From: Bacteroides sp. 519
Lineage (GTDB): Bacteria; Bacteroidota; Bacteroidia; Bacteroidales; Bacteroidaceae
NCBI RefSeq assembly: GCF_010500955.1
Contig: NZ_QVMJ01000007.1
Span: forward strand, 62,001-126,000
Direction of reading: 5' to 3'
DNA length: 64,000 bases
Shown one piece after another: positions 46,423 to 54,520 of this stretch. A model generated the notes under the pieces. That model saw only the letters and a list, made by a program, of their open reading frames with translations. It had not been told where the DNA came from and made no database searches. The translations under genes were made by a program, and so were the position numbers. Each line of letters starts with the position of its first letter. Position 1 is the first letter of the stretch.

Positions 46423-47217
46423 TTATACTGCAATTGGAGCTTTTATTCCCGGATAAGGATTGTACCCTTCTAATTGGAAATCTTCGTATTTAAAATCAAA
46501 GATGTTTTTTATTGTTGGGTTTACCACCATTGTTGGGTATGGTCTGGGCGATCTCGAAAGTTGCAAATCAACTTGCTCAAGATGGTTCATGTATATGTGA
46601 GTATCACCAAAAGTATGAATGAATTCACCAAGTTGTAAATCGCAAACTTGTGCAACCATCATCGTTAGCAATGCATAAGAAGCAATATTAAAAGGAACTC
46701 CTAAAAATAAGTCTGCACTTCGTTGATACATTTGGCAGGACAGTTTATTATCTGCCACATAAAACTGGAATAACGCATGGCAAGGAGGCAGTGACATCTT
46801 ACTAATGTCTGCCACATTCCATGCACTAACTATGATGCGCCTTGAATCAGGATTACTTTTTAGAGTATTGACAACTTGGCTAATCTGGTCAATATGTTGA
46901 CCATCAGGTGATGGCCACGAACGCCATTGATAACCATATATTGGGCCAAGTTCCCCCTCTCTATCAGCCCATTCGTCCCATATGGTCACTCCATTTTCTT
47001 GCAGATACTTGATATTTGTATCACCCTTTAAGAACCAAATTAGCTCGTGGATTATGGATTTTAAGTGTACTCGTTTTGTTGTAATCAGCGGAAACCCTTC
47101 ATTTAAATCAAATCTCATTTGATAACCAAAAACACTAAGCGTACCTGTGCCTGTACGGTCAGACTTTTTTGTCCCGTTATCTCTCACATGCTTTAATAGA
47201 GTTTCATATTGATTCAT
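46423..47217 (-). CDS. thyA: Thymidylate synthase, first gene of the cargo operon
   Basis: 264 residues from the ATG at 47217 ([15 protein letters not shown]), the same length as E. coli ThyA. Catalytic Cys146 is in [12 protein letters not shown], and Asn177 in [12 protein letters not shown] indicates a dUMP rather than dCMP substrate. It ends KAPIAV, the canonical C-terminus. It makes dTMP from dUMP with methylene-tetrahydrofolate. A consensus promoter lies just upstream (47245-47275) and the methyltransferase gene follows after 4 nt. Its presence inside an AT-rich ICE cargo operon is unusual. Confidence 0.96.
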   Translation of the reverse strand: MNQYETLLKHVRDNGTKKSDRTGTGTLSVFGYQMRFDLNEGFPLITTKRVHLKSIIHELIWFLKGDTNIKYLQENGVTIWDEWADREGELGPIYGYQWRSWPSPDGQHIDQISQVVNTLKSNPDSRRIIVSAWNVADISKMSLPPCHALFQFYVADNKLSCQMYQRSADLFLGVPFNIASYALLTMMVAQVCDLQLGEFIHTFGDTHIYMNHLEQVDLQLSRSPRPYPTMVVNPTIKNIFDFKYEDFQLEGYNPYPGIKAPIAV

Positions 47218-47244
47218 AAAATTATACGCATAAAATTGGCTTTG

Positions 47245-47275
47245 CAAAGTTACGAATTTATATCCAACTGGCAAA
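47245..47275 (-). promoter_or_regulatory. Consensus promoter of the thyA-led operon
   Basis: On the minus strand TTTG (47275-47272), a 19-nt spacer and TAACTTTG (47252-47245) match TTTG-N19-TAnnTTTG exactly. The start of transcription would be near 47238, about 20 nt before the thyA start codon. Confidence 0.85.
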
Positions 47276-47395
47276 GCGCAATCAATACAACATTTGATGT
47301 CTTTTCCTGCCGCAAATTAGTATCAAAATCACATCTTCATTTTCGACTTAAGCGACAAAATGGAAAGACAAAAATTCCCCAATTTTCAAAACACC

Positions 47396-47423
47396 CATAG
47401 ACAACCCCGGACACAAGCATCCA
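47396..47423 (-). repeat. Copy D of the 28-bp element (inverted)
   Basis: Minus strand: TGGATGCTTGTGTC then CGGGGTTGTCTATG, preceded by GAGGG as in copy C. It lies between the divergent thyA and DUF3945 genes. Confidence 0.6.
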
Positions 47424-47436
47424 CCCTCTTAAATCC

Positions 47437-47493
47437 TTGCAATCAATCCATTACTTAGCCTTACTTTCGTTCTGCATTAATATTAATGCAGAA
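47437..47493 (+). promoter_or_regulatory. Promoter and 24-bp palindromic operator of the DUF3945-topB genes
   Basis: A weak -33 (TTG, 47437-47439) and -7 (TACTTTCG, 47462-47469) are followed at once by a perfect 24-bp palindrome, 47470-47493, with half-site TTCTGCATTAAT. Its position over the transcription start suggests binding by a repressor. Confidence 0.6.
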
Positions 47494-47509
47494 TAAAAAC
47501 ATATTTATT

Positions 47510-49075
47510 ATGGACGAAAAAAAAGTAAAAAATGAAGAACCTAAAGTCTTTCTGACACAGGGCGAAGATGGCAAGTTGAAAGTCATCACAGGAGAACAGG
47601 ACGGCAAGCTAAAAACAGCCGATCCCAAGAAAGAGAATGCCGATCAGTTTATGAAGATTGACACTAACGGTAATGCGTTGGAGAATTTCTTCAAGAAGTT
47701 TTCGGCACAGTTCAGCCACCCATCGCACACGGGTGTTTATGCTGTCAGCGCGTCTGCGGTAGACAAGGTTGCGGCTTTCTTTGACAAACTTATCCGTATC
47801 GACCACAAAGACAAGGCACTCGACCCGTACCGTGTCAAGTTTGATGGTAAGATACGCATAGAAGTAGAGTTTACAGGCAAATATCAACCTTTAGACCTGA
47901 ACAAGCTCAACTGGAAAGAAGTTGAAAAGTTGGGCGTTTCCGGTGAGAGCTTGCAAGATGCCCTCAAAGCAATGGTTTACGGGCATAAGTCGCCCGGTCT
48001 GGTCGATATTAAGCCTGCCGTTGACGGACAGGAATTTCCCATGCAAGCCCGCTTATCGTTGGAACAGCAGCCGGACGGCAGTATCAAAATCGCTACCCAT
48101 CCCAAACAGGAGCAGCCTGATTTTGAAAAGCCGTTCATGGGAGTTGTCTTTACCGAACAGGATAAAGAGCAATTCCAAAAGACAGGACACGGCGGGCGTG
48201 TATTCGACCTCGAACCCGTAGCCGGAGGCGAAAAAGTTCCTTCGCTTGTTTCCCTCGATAAACTCACCAACCGCTTTGAGGCTATGGCGTTGAAGGATAT
48301 TTATATTCCGCAGACCTTGAAAAATGCCCCGCTTTCCGAAGAACAACAGCAAGGACTGAAAGAGGGCAAAGCCGTTTGGATTGAGGGTATGGATAAGAAA
48401 GTTAAACAAGGCGAACAACCCTCAAAGATTGACCGCTTCGTTCAGTACAACGCCGCCAGTAAAAACTTTGATTTCAAGTTCAGCGATGAGCAACGCCAGC
48501 AGTTCAATCAAGAGCGGCGAGCCAAGCAGGGTGAGGGACAGGCGGAAGGTCAGGAACAGAAAATGCCTAAAGCCCGCAAACTCGGTGAGATATGGGTCTA
48601 TTCCAAACAGGGCGGCGTACAGCTATCCCGTGAGGATTTCGACAAGCTGTGTAACAAAGAGCCTGTCTTTGTCAAGGACATGGAATCACAGAAGCCCAAA
48701 CAACAGGCGGATGCTTCGGGAGCGCAAAAGGTGGAAGCGACCGACCAGAAAGGACAGAAGTACAATGCGTGGGTATGGATTGACGAAAACAGGGGTAAGG
48801 TTCGCCATACCACCAAGCACCCCGATCAGGTACGGGCTATCGAAGCGAAGCAGGCGGCACAGAATACGCAAAACATCAAACCCGCTGCCGAGAGTAAAAC
48901 GCAGGTCGCCGTCAATAACGAGGGTAAGACCAACGAAGCGACCAAGCATTCGACCGAACCGCTAAAGAAAGGTCAGTCGCAGCCTACCGAAAAGCAAGCG
49001 GAGAAAAAAGAGCAGAAGCAGGAACAGAAACAATCTCCTGCCGCTCCGAAGAAAGGGAAAGGGCGCAAGATGTAA
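47510..49075 (+). CDS. DUF4099/DUF3945-type ICE protein
   Basis: About 521 residues from the ATG at 47510 (MDEKKVKNEEPKVFLTQGEDG); an ATG at 47486 lies inside the palindrome and is rejected. The N-terminal ~150 residues resemble DUF4099 (FAQFSHPSHTGVYAVSA-like SAQFSHPSHTGVYAVSAS). Later repeats (LPIPQTLKN-like IYIPQTLKNAPLSEEQQQGLKEG, abridged PLSEEQQQGLKEG) match DUF3945. The tail is Lys/Glu/Gln-rich. The family is common next to topoisomerase III in Bacteroides ICEs; function unknown. Confidence 0.8.
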   Translation: MDEKKVKNEEPKVFLTQGEDGKLKVITGEQDGKLKTADPKKENADQFMKIDTNGNALENFFKKFSAQFSHPSHTGVYAVSASAVDKVAAFFDKLIRIDHKDKALDPYRVKFDGKIRIEVEFTGKYQPLDLNKLNWKEVEKLGVSGESLQDALKAMVYGHKSPGLVDIKPAVDGQEFPMQARLSLEQQPDGSIKIATHPKQEQPDFEKPFMGVVFTEQDKEQFQKTGHGGRVFDLEPVAGGEKVPSLVSLDKLTNRFEAMALKDIYIPQTLKNAPLSEEQQQGLKEGKAVWIEGMDKKVKQGEQPSKIDRFVQYNAASKNFDFKFSDEQRQQFNQERRAKQGEGQAEGQEQKMPKARKLGEIWVYSKQGGVQLSREDFDKLCNKEPVFVKDMESQKPKQQADASGAQKVEATDQKGQKYNAWVWIDENRGKVRHTTKHPDQVRAIEAKQAAQNTQNIKPAAESKTQVAVNNEGKTNEATKHSTEPLKKGQSQPTEKQAEKKEQKQEQKQSPAAPKKGKGRKM

Positions 49076-49086
49076 TCCATTATTTC

Positions 49087-49110
49087 AACCACTAAAAAAT
49101 CAATGTTAAA
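49087..49110 (+). promoter_or_regulatory. topB: sRNA-complementary leader element in front of topB
   Basis: AACCACTAAAAAATCAATGT followed by TAAA ends at the topB start codon (49111). It is antisense to the small RNA at 51.3 kb with one mismatch. Confidence 0.65.
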
Positions 49111-51207
49111 ATGAAAATTATAATTGCAGAAAAACCGTCTGTGGCTAAGAGTATAGCAGCCATAGTCGGTGCAAACAATAAAAAAGATGGCTATATAGAG
49201 GGTAACGGGTATGCCGTTACATGGGCTTTCGGGCATCTGGTCGGGCTTGCCATGCCGGAGCATTACGGCATCGAAGGTTTTAAGCGAGAGAACCTGCCGA
49301 TACTCCCGAAAGAATTTAAGCTGTTGCCCCGTCAGGTAAAAGAGGGCAAGGAGTATAAGAACGATCCCGGCGTAATGAAACAGCTTAAAGTAATCAAAGA
49401 GTTGTTTAATAGCGGGGATGAAATTATTGTGGCTACCGATGCCGGACGTGAAGGAGAACTCATATTCCGCTATATATTTGAGTATATAGGCAGTTCACTT
49501 CCGTTCCGCCGTTTGTGGATAAGCTCACTTACCGACAGAGCAATCAAAGACGGTTTCCAAACCCTACGTCCCGGAAGTGATTACGATAACCTCTATGCTT
49601 CGGCGAAAGCCCGCAGTACCGCCGATTGGCTTGTCGGCATTAACGCAAGTCAGGCACTTTCTATCTCCGCAGGCTATGGTGTCTGGTCGCTCGGCAGGGT
49701 ACAGACACCGACACTGGCGATTATTTGCAGCAGATACCTTGAAAATAAGGATTTCAAGCCGCAAACCTATTTCCGTCTGAAACTGCATACGGCGAAAGAT
49801 GCTGTGGCTTTTCCCGCCCTTTCGGTGGATAAATTCGTTACCCGAACCATCGCCGAAGAAGTAACGGCACAGGTCAAAGCTGCCGGAGCGGTTAAGGTTA
49901 CAGGCGTAGAGCGTAAGGAGGTCAAACAGGAGCCGCCTTTGCTTTACGACCTTACCACCCTTCAAAAAGAAGCCAACAGCAAGCATGGTTTTTCGGCAGA
50001 TAAGACCTTGACAATAGCACAGGCATTATACGAAGCGAAAAAAATCTCGTACCCACGAACAGGCAGCCGCTATATCTCCGAAGACGTACTGGAGGAAATA
50101 CCGCACCTGATCGCTATGCTTCGTTCGCATCCTCTTTTCGGTGCGTATATCGACAGCAGGTTCGATACAACGCTTAATATCCGTTCGGTGGACGATACGA
50201 AAGTTACCGACCACCATGCGCTGATTATTACGGAAGATCCGGCTACCGGATTATCCAAAGACGAACAGCTTATCTACGATATGATTGCCGGGCGTATGCT
50301 TGAAGCCTTCGGCGAACGTTGCATCAAAGAGAACACCACCGTTTCGCTTGACGCGGGCGGCGTACACTTCTCCTGCAAAGGCAGCGTTACGCTCGTCCCC
50401 GGTTGGAGGTCAGTATTTAACTTTAAGGACGAGCCAAACGATGAGGACGATACGGCAGTTCTGCCCGCCCTCATAGAAGGTGATAGTCTATCTGTCCGCG
50501 ATTGCGAAATTCAGGAGAAGCAGACCAAGCCCCGCCCGCTTCATACAGAGAGTTCATTGCTGGCGGCGATGGAGAGTGCAGGTAAAGAAGTAGAGAACGA
50601 AGAAGAACGGGAGGCGATGAAAGACTGCGGTATCGGAACACCCGCTACCCGCGCGGCGATTATTGAAACCCTGTTTTCCCGCGAGTATATCACCCGTGAA
50701 AAGAAATCCCTTGTACCGACAAATAAAGGGCTGGTGGTCTATCTGGCGGTAAAGGATAAGAAGATTGCGGACGTTGCCATGACCGGGCAATGGGAACAAG
50801 CCTTGAATAAGATAGCATCGGGCGATATGGAGGTATCGACATTCCATAAAGCAATAGAGGTTTATGCTTCACAGATAACATCCGAATTGCTTGATATGAC
50901 ATTTGAATGGCAGGATAACCGCCAGTCATGCCCTTGCCCGAAATGCAAGAACGGGAATGTGATTATCTACAATAAAGTCGCCAAGTGCCAGAATGAAGCC
51001 TGCGGGCTTACCGTATGGCGTTCCATTGCTAAAAAGGAACTGACGGACGGGCAACTGACAGACCTTTTGATGAACGGCAAGACTGCCTTTGTTAAAGGTT
51101 TTGTAAGCAGCAAAACAGGAAGCACTTTCGAGGCAGCAGTCAAGTTCGATGCGGACTATAAAACGGTCTTTGAGTTCCCGCAGAATAAAGGTGGTAGCAA
51201 AAAATGA
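49111..51207 (+). CDS. topB: DNA topoisomerase III (type IA; Exc-like ICE protein)
   Basis: 698 residues. Toprim domain at about 1-140 (MKIIIAEKPSVAKSIAAIVG with catalytic Glu7; ATDAGREGELIFRYI). The active-site Tyr is in KKISYPRTGSRYIS; the usual Asp after YPRT is Gly here. The C-terminus has a Cys-rich zinc-ribbon (CPCPKCKNGN, AKCQNEACGL). In CTnDOT the homologous Exc protein is needed for excision. It is followed by the small-RNA gene, as reported for RteR. Confidence 0.93.
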   Translation: MKIIIAEKPSVAKSIAAIVGANNKKDGYIEGNGYAVTWAFGHLVGLAMPEHYGIEGFKRENLPILPKEFKLLPRQVKEGKEYKNDPGVMKQLKVIKELFNSGDEIIVATDAGREGELIFRYIFEYIGSSLPFRRLWISSLTDRAIKDGFQTLRPGSDYDNLYASAKARSTADWLVGINASQALSISAGYGVWSLGRVQTPTLAIICSRYLENKDFKPQTYFRLKLHTAKDAVAFPALSVDKFVTRTIAEEVTAQVKAAGAVKVTGVERKEVKQEPPLLYDLTTLQKEANSKHGFSADKTLTIAQALYEAKKISYPRTGSRYISEDVLEEIPHLIAMLRSHPLFGAYIDSRFDTTLNIRSVDDTKVTDHHALIITEDPATGLSKDEQLIYDMIAGRMLEAFGERCIKENTTVSLDAGGVHFSCKGSVTLVPGWRSVFNFKDEPNDEDDTAVLPALIEGDSLSVRDCEIQEKQTKPRPLHTESSLLAAMESAGKEVENEEEREAMKDCGIGTPATRAAIIETLFSREYITREKKSLVPTNKGLVVYLAVKDKKIADVAMTGQWEQALNKIASGDMEVSTFHKAIEVYASQITSELLDMTFEWQDNRQSCPCPKCKNGNVIIYNKVAKCQNEACGLTVWRSIAKKELTDGQLTDLLMNGKTAFVKGFVSSKTGSTFEAAVKFDADYKTVFEFPQNKGGSKK

Positions 51208-51272
51208 CGTTCTAAGTAAAATCTTCATTATCCTTTCATAAGATACTCACGCTCGACAATGTTAAAATGAAT

Positions 51273-51303
51273 TTTGCACTGTTCTCGCTTAATCGTATCT
51301 TTG
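51273..51303 (+). promoter_or_regulatory. Consensus promoter of the RteR-like small RNA
   Basis: TTTG (51273-51276), 19 nt, TATCTTTG (51296-51303): an exact match to the Bacteroidetes housekeeping consensus. No start codon or gene follows before the terminator. Confidence 0.88.
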
Positions 51304-51309
51304 CCACTG

Positions 51310-51397
51310 AAAGACTTTGTTTTACGATTCGGAATAGTCGTTTAACATTGATCTTTTAGTGGTGGGCATCCGGGGCAAGGCTTCGGATGCCTTTTTT
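51310..51397 (+). ncRNA. RteR-like small RNA with an antisense seed to tra, mob and topB leaders
   Basis: A transcript of about 88 nt is defined by the promoter at 51273-51303 and a terminator: GGCATCCG (51365-51372) pairs with CGGATGCC (51384-51391), followed by six T. Its place behind the topoisomerase gene and its size match what I recall of RteR, the roughly 90-nt RNA that lowers tra expression in CTnDOT. The single-stranded part just before the terminator (51340-51364: GTTTAACATTGATCTTTTAG and TGGTG) is antisense to four leaders at 30754, 33526, 36284 and 49087. Transcription itself is unproven here. Confidence 0.82.
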
Positions 51398-51404
51398 GTA
51401 TTTG

Positions 51405-52199
51405 CTACCTTGAAAGTTTCAGAATACGGACAGCACCGCGTATCACTATCAGAAATATTATTATACCAATAATCAAGTCAGGTAGATTGCTCCCAAACCA
51501 CCAAACGAGTAACCCGGCAACGATAACCCCAATATTTATAATAACATCGTTCGCCGAGAAAATAATACTTGCTTTCATGTGTGCATCTTTACTTTGGGTG
51601 CGTTGTAACAACCAAAGACATACGGAGTTTGCCGCTAAAGCCAATAGCGAAATTCCAATCATGGCTTGAAACTCCGGTATAACTTCCAAACCTACAAATC
51701 GCCGGATAACCTCCGATAAACCGAGCAAAGCGAGGATTATTTGTAGAATCCCACTCCACAATGCCACCCGTTTTTTCTTCGCAATTGCAGCGCCGACTAC
51801 CATTAGGCTCATACCATAGACCAACGCATCAGCTAACATATCAAGGCTGTCGGCAACCAAGCCCATAGACCGGGAAATAAGCCCGGTTGTCATTTCTATA
51901 AGAAAGAAACCGAAATTAATAGCAAGGACTATCCATAGGACTTTTCGTTGCCGGGAATCATCTTCTGCTATAACTTCTCCTTTTTCCTCAACGGAAACAA
52001 CAAGGTGCGATCCTAAATTAAGTGAATCGAGTTCTGCCGAAATCGGTTCTACTTCCCCAGTATGCCATACATCGAGCGTTCGCCCGGATAGGTTAAACTC
52101 CAATTTCTCAATCGTAGTTATTTCCGTCAATTTCATGCGGATAAGATTTTCCTCACAAGGACAATCCATTTTATCTATACGAAAGGTCGTTTGTTGCAT
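51405..52199 (-). CDS. CDF-like cation transporter with N-terminal HMA-like domain
   Basis: About 264 residues from the ATG at 52199 (MQQTTFRIDKMDCPCEENLIRMKL, abridged). The first ~75 residues look like a heavy-metal-associated domain (IDKMDCPCEEN), followed by six membrane segments (about 88-255) of the cation diffusion facilitator fold with MGLVADSLDMLADALVYG (the Asp pair of the metal site, abridged VADSLDMLADALVYG) and FSANDVIINIGVIVAG. Probably exports a divalent metal. It converges on the small-RNA gene; the shared hairpin can terminate both. Confidence 0.85.
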   Translation of the reverse strand: MQQTTFRIDKMDCPCEENLIRMKLTEITTIEKLEFNLSGRTLDVWHTGEVEPISAELDSLNLGSHLVVSVEEKGEVIAEDDSRQRKVLWIVLAINFGFFLIEMTTGLISRSMGLVADSLDMLADALVYGMSLMVVGAAIAKKKRVALWSGILQIILALLGLSEVIRRFVGLEVIPEFQAMIGISLLALAANSVCLWLLQRTQSKDAHMKASIIFSANDVIINIGVIVAGLLVWWFGSNLPDLIIGIIIFLIVIRGAVRILKLSR

Positions 52200-52246
52200 A
52201 TTAATCACATAATTGCGGCCTACAAAGATACCACTTTTAGTCCATA

Positions 52247-52504
52247 TCATAAGCTCGCATTTATAAATAAAAGCGACATCGTTTTCCCCCTATAAACCAG
52301 GCATTCCCAATCTTTTACTATTAACGGTTCTTCTTTCGTTCGGTTGAAACGGCAGCATCTTTTATCTTCCTTATCGGTTAAGACAGGAAACCACATCATT
52401 AAATAAGAACCATCATTCATAGGCGTAAGCATTAAAAATCCGGCTTCTTTCATTTTCCACCTTAACACATACGGCAACTGCCCCGGCAGGTTATTTTCTA
52501 TCAT
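52247..52504 (-). CDS. Hypothetical protein upstream of the transporter
   Basis: 85 residues (MIENNLPGQLPYVLRWKMKEAG...). It has no membrane segment or motif I can name; CCRFNRTKEEPLIVKDWECLV contains three Cys. It precedes the transporter by 47 nt on the same strand, so they may form an operon. Confidence 0.5.
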   Translation of the reverse strand: MIENNLPGQLPYVLRWKMKEAGFLMLTPMNDGSYLMMWFPVLTDKEDKRCCRFNRTKEEPLIVKDWECLVYRGKTMSLLFINASL

Positions 52505-52694
52505 GGCGCAAAGGTGTTTACGGAATCTTAACGGGCAGTAAAGTACAAGCCTTGCAGGTTCTCGGAAAAATCTCCACGCCGTATAAGTTCAGGGTAGTAT
52601 TTTATCCGTGAATACTTGACAGCCCTAATTCCTACACCGGAAATGCACCTGAATAAAAAATCAACCCGGCAGATGCCGATTAAAAATTAAGATT

Positions 52695-53222
52695 ATGGAA
52701 AATATATCAGAAGCACGGATTTATGTAGGAACTTACGCTAAGTATAATGACGGTTCAATAGAAGGTAAGTGGTTAGACCTTTCGGATTATTCAGATAAAG
52801 AAGAATTTTACGAGGCTTGCCGCGAGTTACACAAAGACGAGGAAGACCCCGAATTGATGTTTCAGGATTGGGAATATATACCCTCCGGGTTAATAGGAGA
52901 AAGCTGGCTGTCCGATAACATATTTGAAATTATCGAAGCCATAGACGATATGGACGATGATAAAAAAGCAGCATTCGAGGTCTGGCTGAACCACGAAAGC
53001 TACGATCTTAGTTCCAAAGATATAAACGACCTGATTTCCTCCTTCGAGGATGACTTTCAGGGTGCGTATAAAGATGAGGAAGATTATGCTTACGAAGTCG
53101 TTGAAGAATGCTACGACCTGCCGGAATTTGCGAAAACTTACTTTGACTATGAAAAGTTCGCCCGCGATTTGTTTATGACCGACTACTGGTTCGATGACGG
53201 TTATGTGTTCCGGCATTCATAA
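52695..53222 (+). CDS. ardA: Antirestriction protein ArdA
   Basis: 175 residues, strongly acidic. ARIYVGTYAKYNDGSIEGKWLDLSDY (abridged RIYVGTYAKYNDGSIEGKW) and FQDWEYIP match ArdA, a DNA mimic that blocks type I restriction enzymes when the element enters a new host. The Asp/Glu-rich helices continue to the C-terminus. A hairpin terminator follows 20 nt after the stop. Confidence 0.92.
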   Translation: MENISEARIYVGTYAKYNDGSIEGKWLDLSDYSDKEEFYEACRELHKDEEDPELMFQDWEYIPSGLIGESWLSDNIFEIIEAIDDMDDDKKAAFEVWLNHESYDLSSKDINDLISSFEDDFQGAYKDEEDYAYEVVEECYDLPEFAKTYFDYEKFARDLFMTDYWFDDGYVFRHS

Positions 53223-53242
53223 CTGAACCGGAAACGATTTTT

Positions 53243-53264
53243 AGGCGGAGCAATCCGCCTTTTT
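53243..53264 (+). terminator. Terminator of ardA
   Basis: AGGCGGA (53243-53249), GCAA loop, TCCGCCT (53254-53260) and a T-run. Confidence 0.87.
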
Positions 53265-53336
53265 AGTGTCTGTCTATTGAAAATTGGATGATGAAACTAA
53301 CGACAAACATTTATCTGTCTATTTTTGCATTTGCAT

Positions 53337-54032
53337 TTATTTAAATCTGTCAAATACTGATAATTTTGCGATTATACCTTCTTCTATCAAGTTATTTATT
53401 AATTCCATATCTTCAGCATCAGTATAATTGGGGAAGAACTCTTTTTGAAAACTAAGCATATAAATGAAAAAATCAAAAAATAGCTGGATGTGATTATTTA
53501 AAGCAACAATAGTATTGGTTGAATCATATTCTGGCAAAACACTATATCCAATTTTATTGTCTTCCATTTTCATCATGATTAGAGCAAATGGCTCTGTTTT
53601 TGCGGAATGGGCAATTTCAGAGAACATCCCATACATATTTTTCAAGTTTTCACTTACATTCCCATTTCCAACATTAGGTGTTTTCCCTTTTAATTTATGA
53701 AGACTTTCTTTATTGTTAACTTTCTTGTCGATCTCTGATAATCTCGCAATTAATTCTATTTGTTTCCTTTCTAATACAGTAGCCTCTACTAATTCACTAT
53801 CAAGAATATGTTCGCTAATTATCAACTGTGTTCTAAGAAAAGAAACAATCAATGCCAATTTATAATTATCTATTTCACCCATTCCGCTGATATTTTCAAA
53901 ACGGTTTATTATTGACACTACATAGCTATCCATTAGCCCTAATATCTGCAAAACATTAGGATATTCCTTTTTAATCATAGATTGTGAAATTTCTCTTGCT
54001 ATCACAATTTCTTTTGTATAATTCTCAATCAT
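53337..54032 (-). CDS. Unrecognised cargo protein
   Basis: 231 residues, mostly helical, AT-rich like other cargo. NMYGMFSEIAHSAKTEPFALI in the middle is faintly like the helical DUF5677/HEPN-type proteins, but the match is weak. Its promoter region (54076-54172) is a near copy of that of the methyltransferase gene at 63.5 kb. Confidence 0.65.
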   Translation of the reverse strand: MIENYTKEIVIAREISQSMIKKEYPNVLQILGLMDSYVVSIINRFENISGMGEIDNYKLALIVSFLRTQLIISEHILDSELVEATVLERKQIELIARLSEIDKKVNNKESLHKLKGKTPNVGNGNVSENLKNMYGMFSEIAHSAKTEPFALIMMKMEDNKIGYSVLPEYDSTNTIVALNNHIQLFFDFFIYMLSFQKEFFPNYTDAEDMELINNLIEEGIIAKLSVFDRFK

Positions 54033-54075
54033 AACATTATTAATTTTAATTATGGGAATTGCTTGTTGAGGTCAA

Positions 54076-54172
54076 CAAAAGTAGTATATAATTGGGAATC
54101 AGTCGTTACTTCTGTTGTCTAAAATAGCAAACCCCGCTCTATCTCACGACAGTACGGGGCTAAACAATGGAT
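54076..54172 (-). repeat. Copy 1 of a ~95-bp promoter/terminator module
   Basis: It contains TACTTTTG (minus strand, 54083-54076), a conserved ATATAA-TGGGAA block, and the hairpin CCCCG ... CGGGG (54133-54159) with the loop sequence CTCTATCTCACGACAGTA. The same string, with the same hairpin loop, recurs at 63632-63732. It terminates the HTH pair and starts the downstream cargo gene. Confidence 0.7.
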
Positions 54173-54184
54173 AAATAAGAAAAG

Positions 54185-54520
54185 CTAATTGGATGGTTCA
54201 GGTTCAAGTTCTTTTTCGCTGTTATTATCACCTTTAGAAAAATGGTCGCGGATGAATTTCTCTACATTTTTCTCCGTATAAAAAATCTTATGATGTATTG
54301 TTATATAGGTTAATTCGCCCGCAGAGCGGTAACGCTGCAATGTCCGTTTGCTTACGTTCAGCAGTTGGCACAAGTCCTGATTATCCAAAAGCCGCTCACC
54401 ATTCAGTACGTTATGCCGTCCGCTCATTATATCCATAAACTTATCCAATCGGTCAAAACGTCCCATGAATTGCTCGAACCATTCCCGCATCCAATCTCTC
54501 AATCCTTCGTCCTCGTTCAT
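54185..54520 (-). CDS. Small excisionase-like helix-turn-helix protein (pair 2, second gene)
   Basis: 111 residues. LLDNQDLCQLLNVSKRTLQRYRSAGELTYITIHHKIFYTEKNVEKFI is an HTH_17-type winged helix (landmark: NVSKRTLQRYRSAGEL). The start overlaps the partner gene by 4 nt. Resembles Xis2d of CTnDOT in size and position downstream of an rteC gene. Confidence 0.85.
   Translation of the reverse strand: MNEDEGLRDWMREWFEQFMGRFDRLDKFMDIMSGRHNVLNGERLLDNQDLCQLLNVSKRTLQRYRSAGELTYITIHHKIFYTEKNVEKFIRDHFSKGDNNSEKELEPEPSN

Noticed and set aside
47470-47493. ATG at 47486 as start of the DUF3945 protein
   Set aside because: It lies inside the perfect palindrome and adds a non-conserved extension; the ATG at 47510 fits better.
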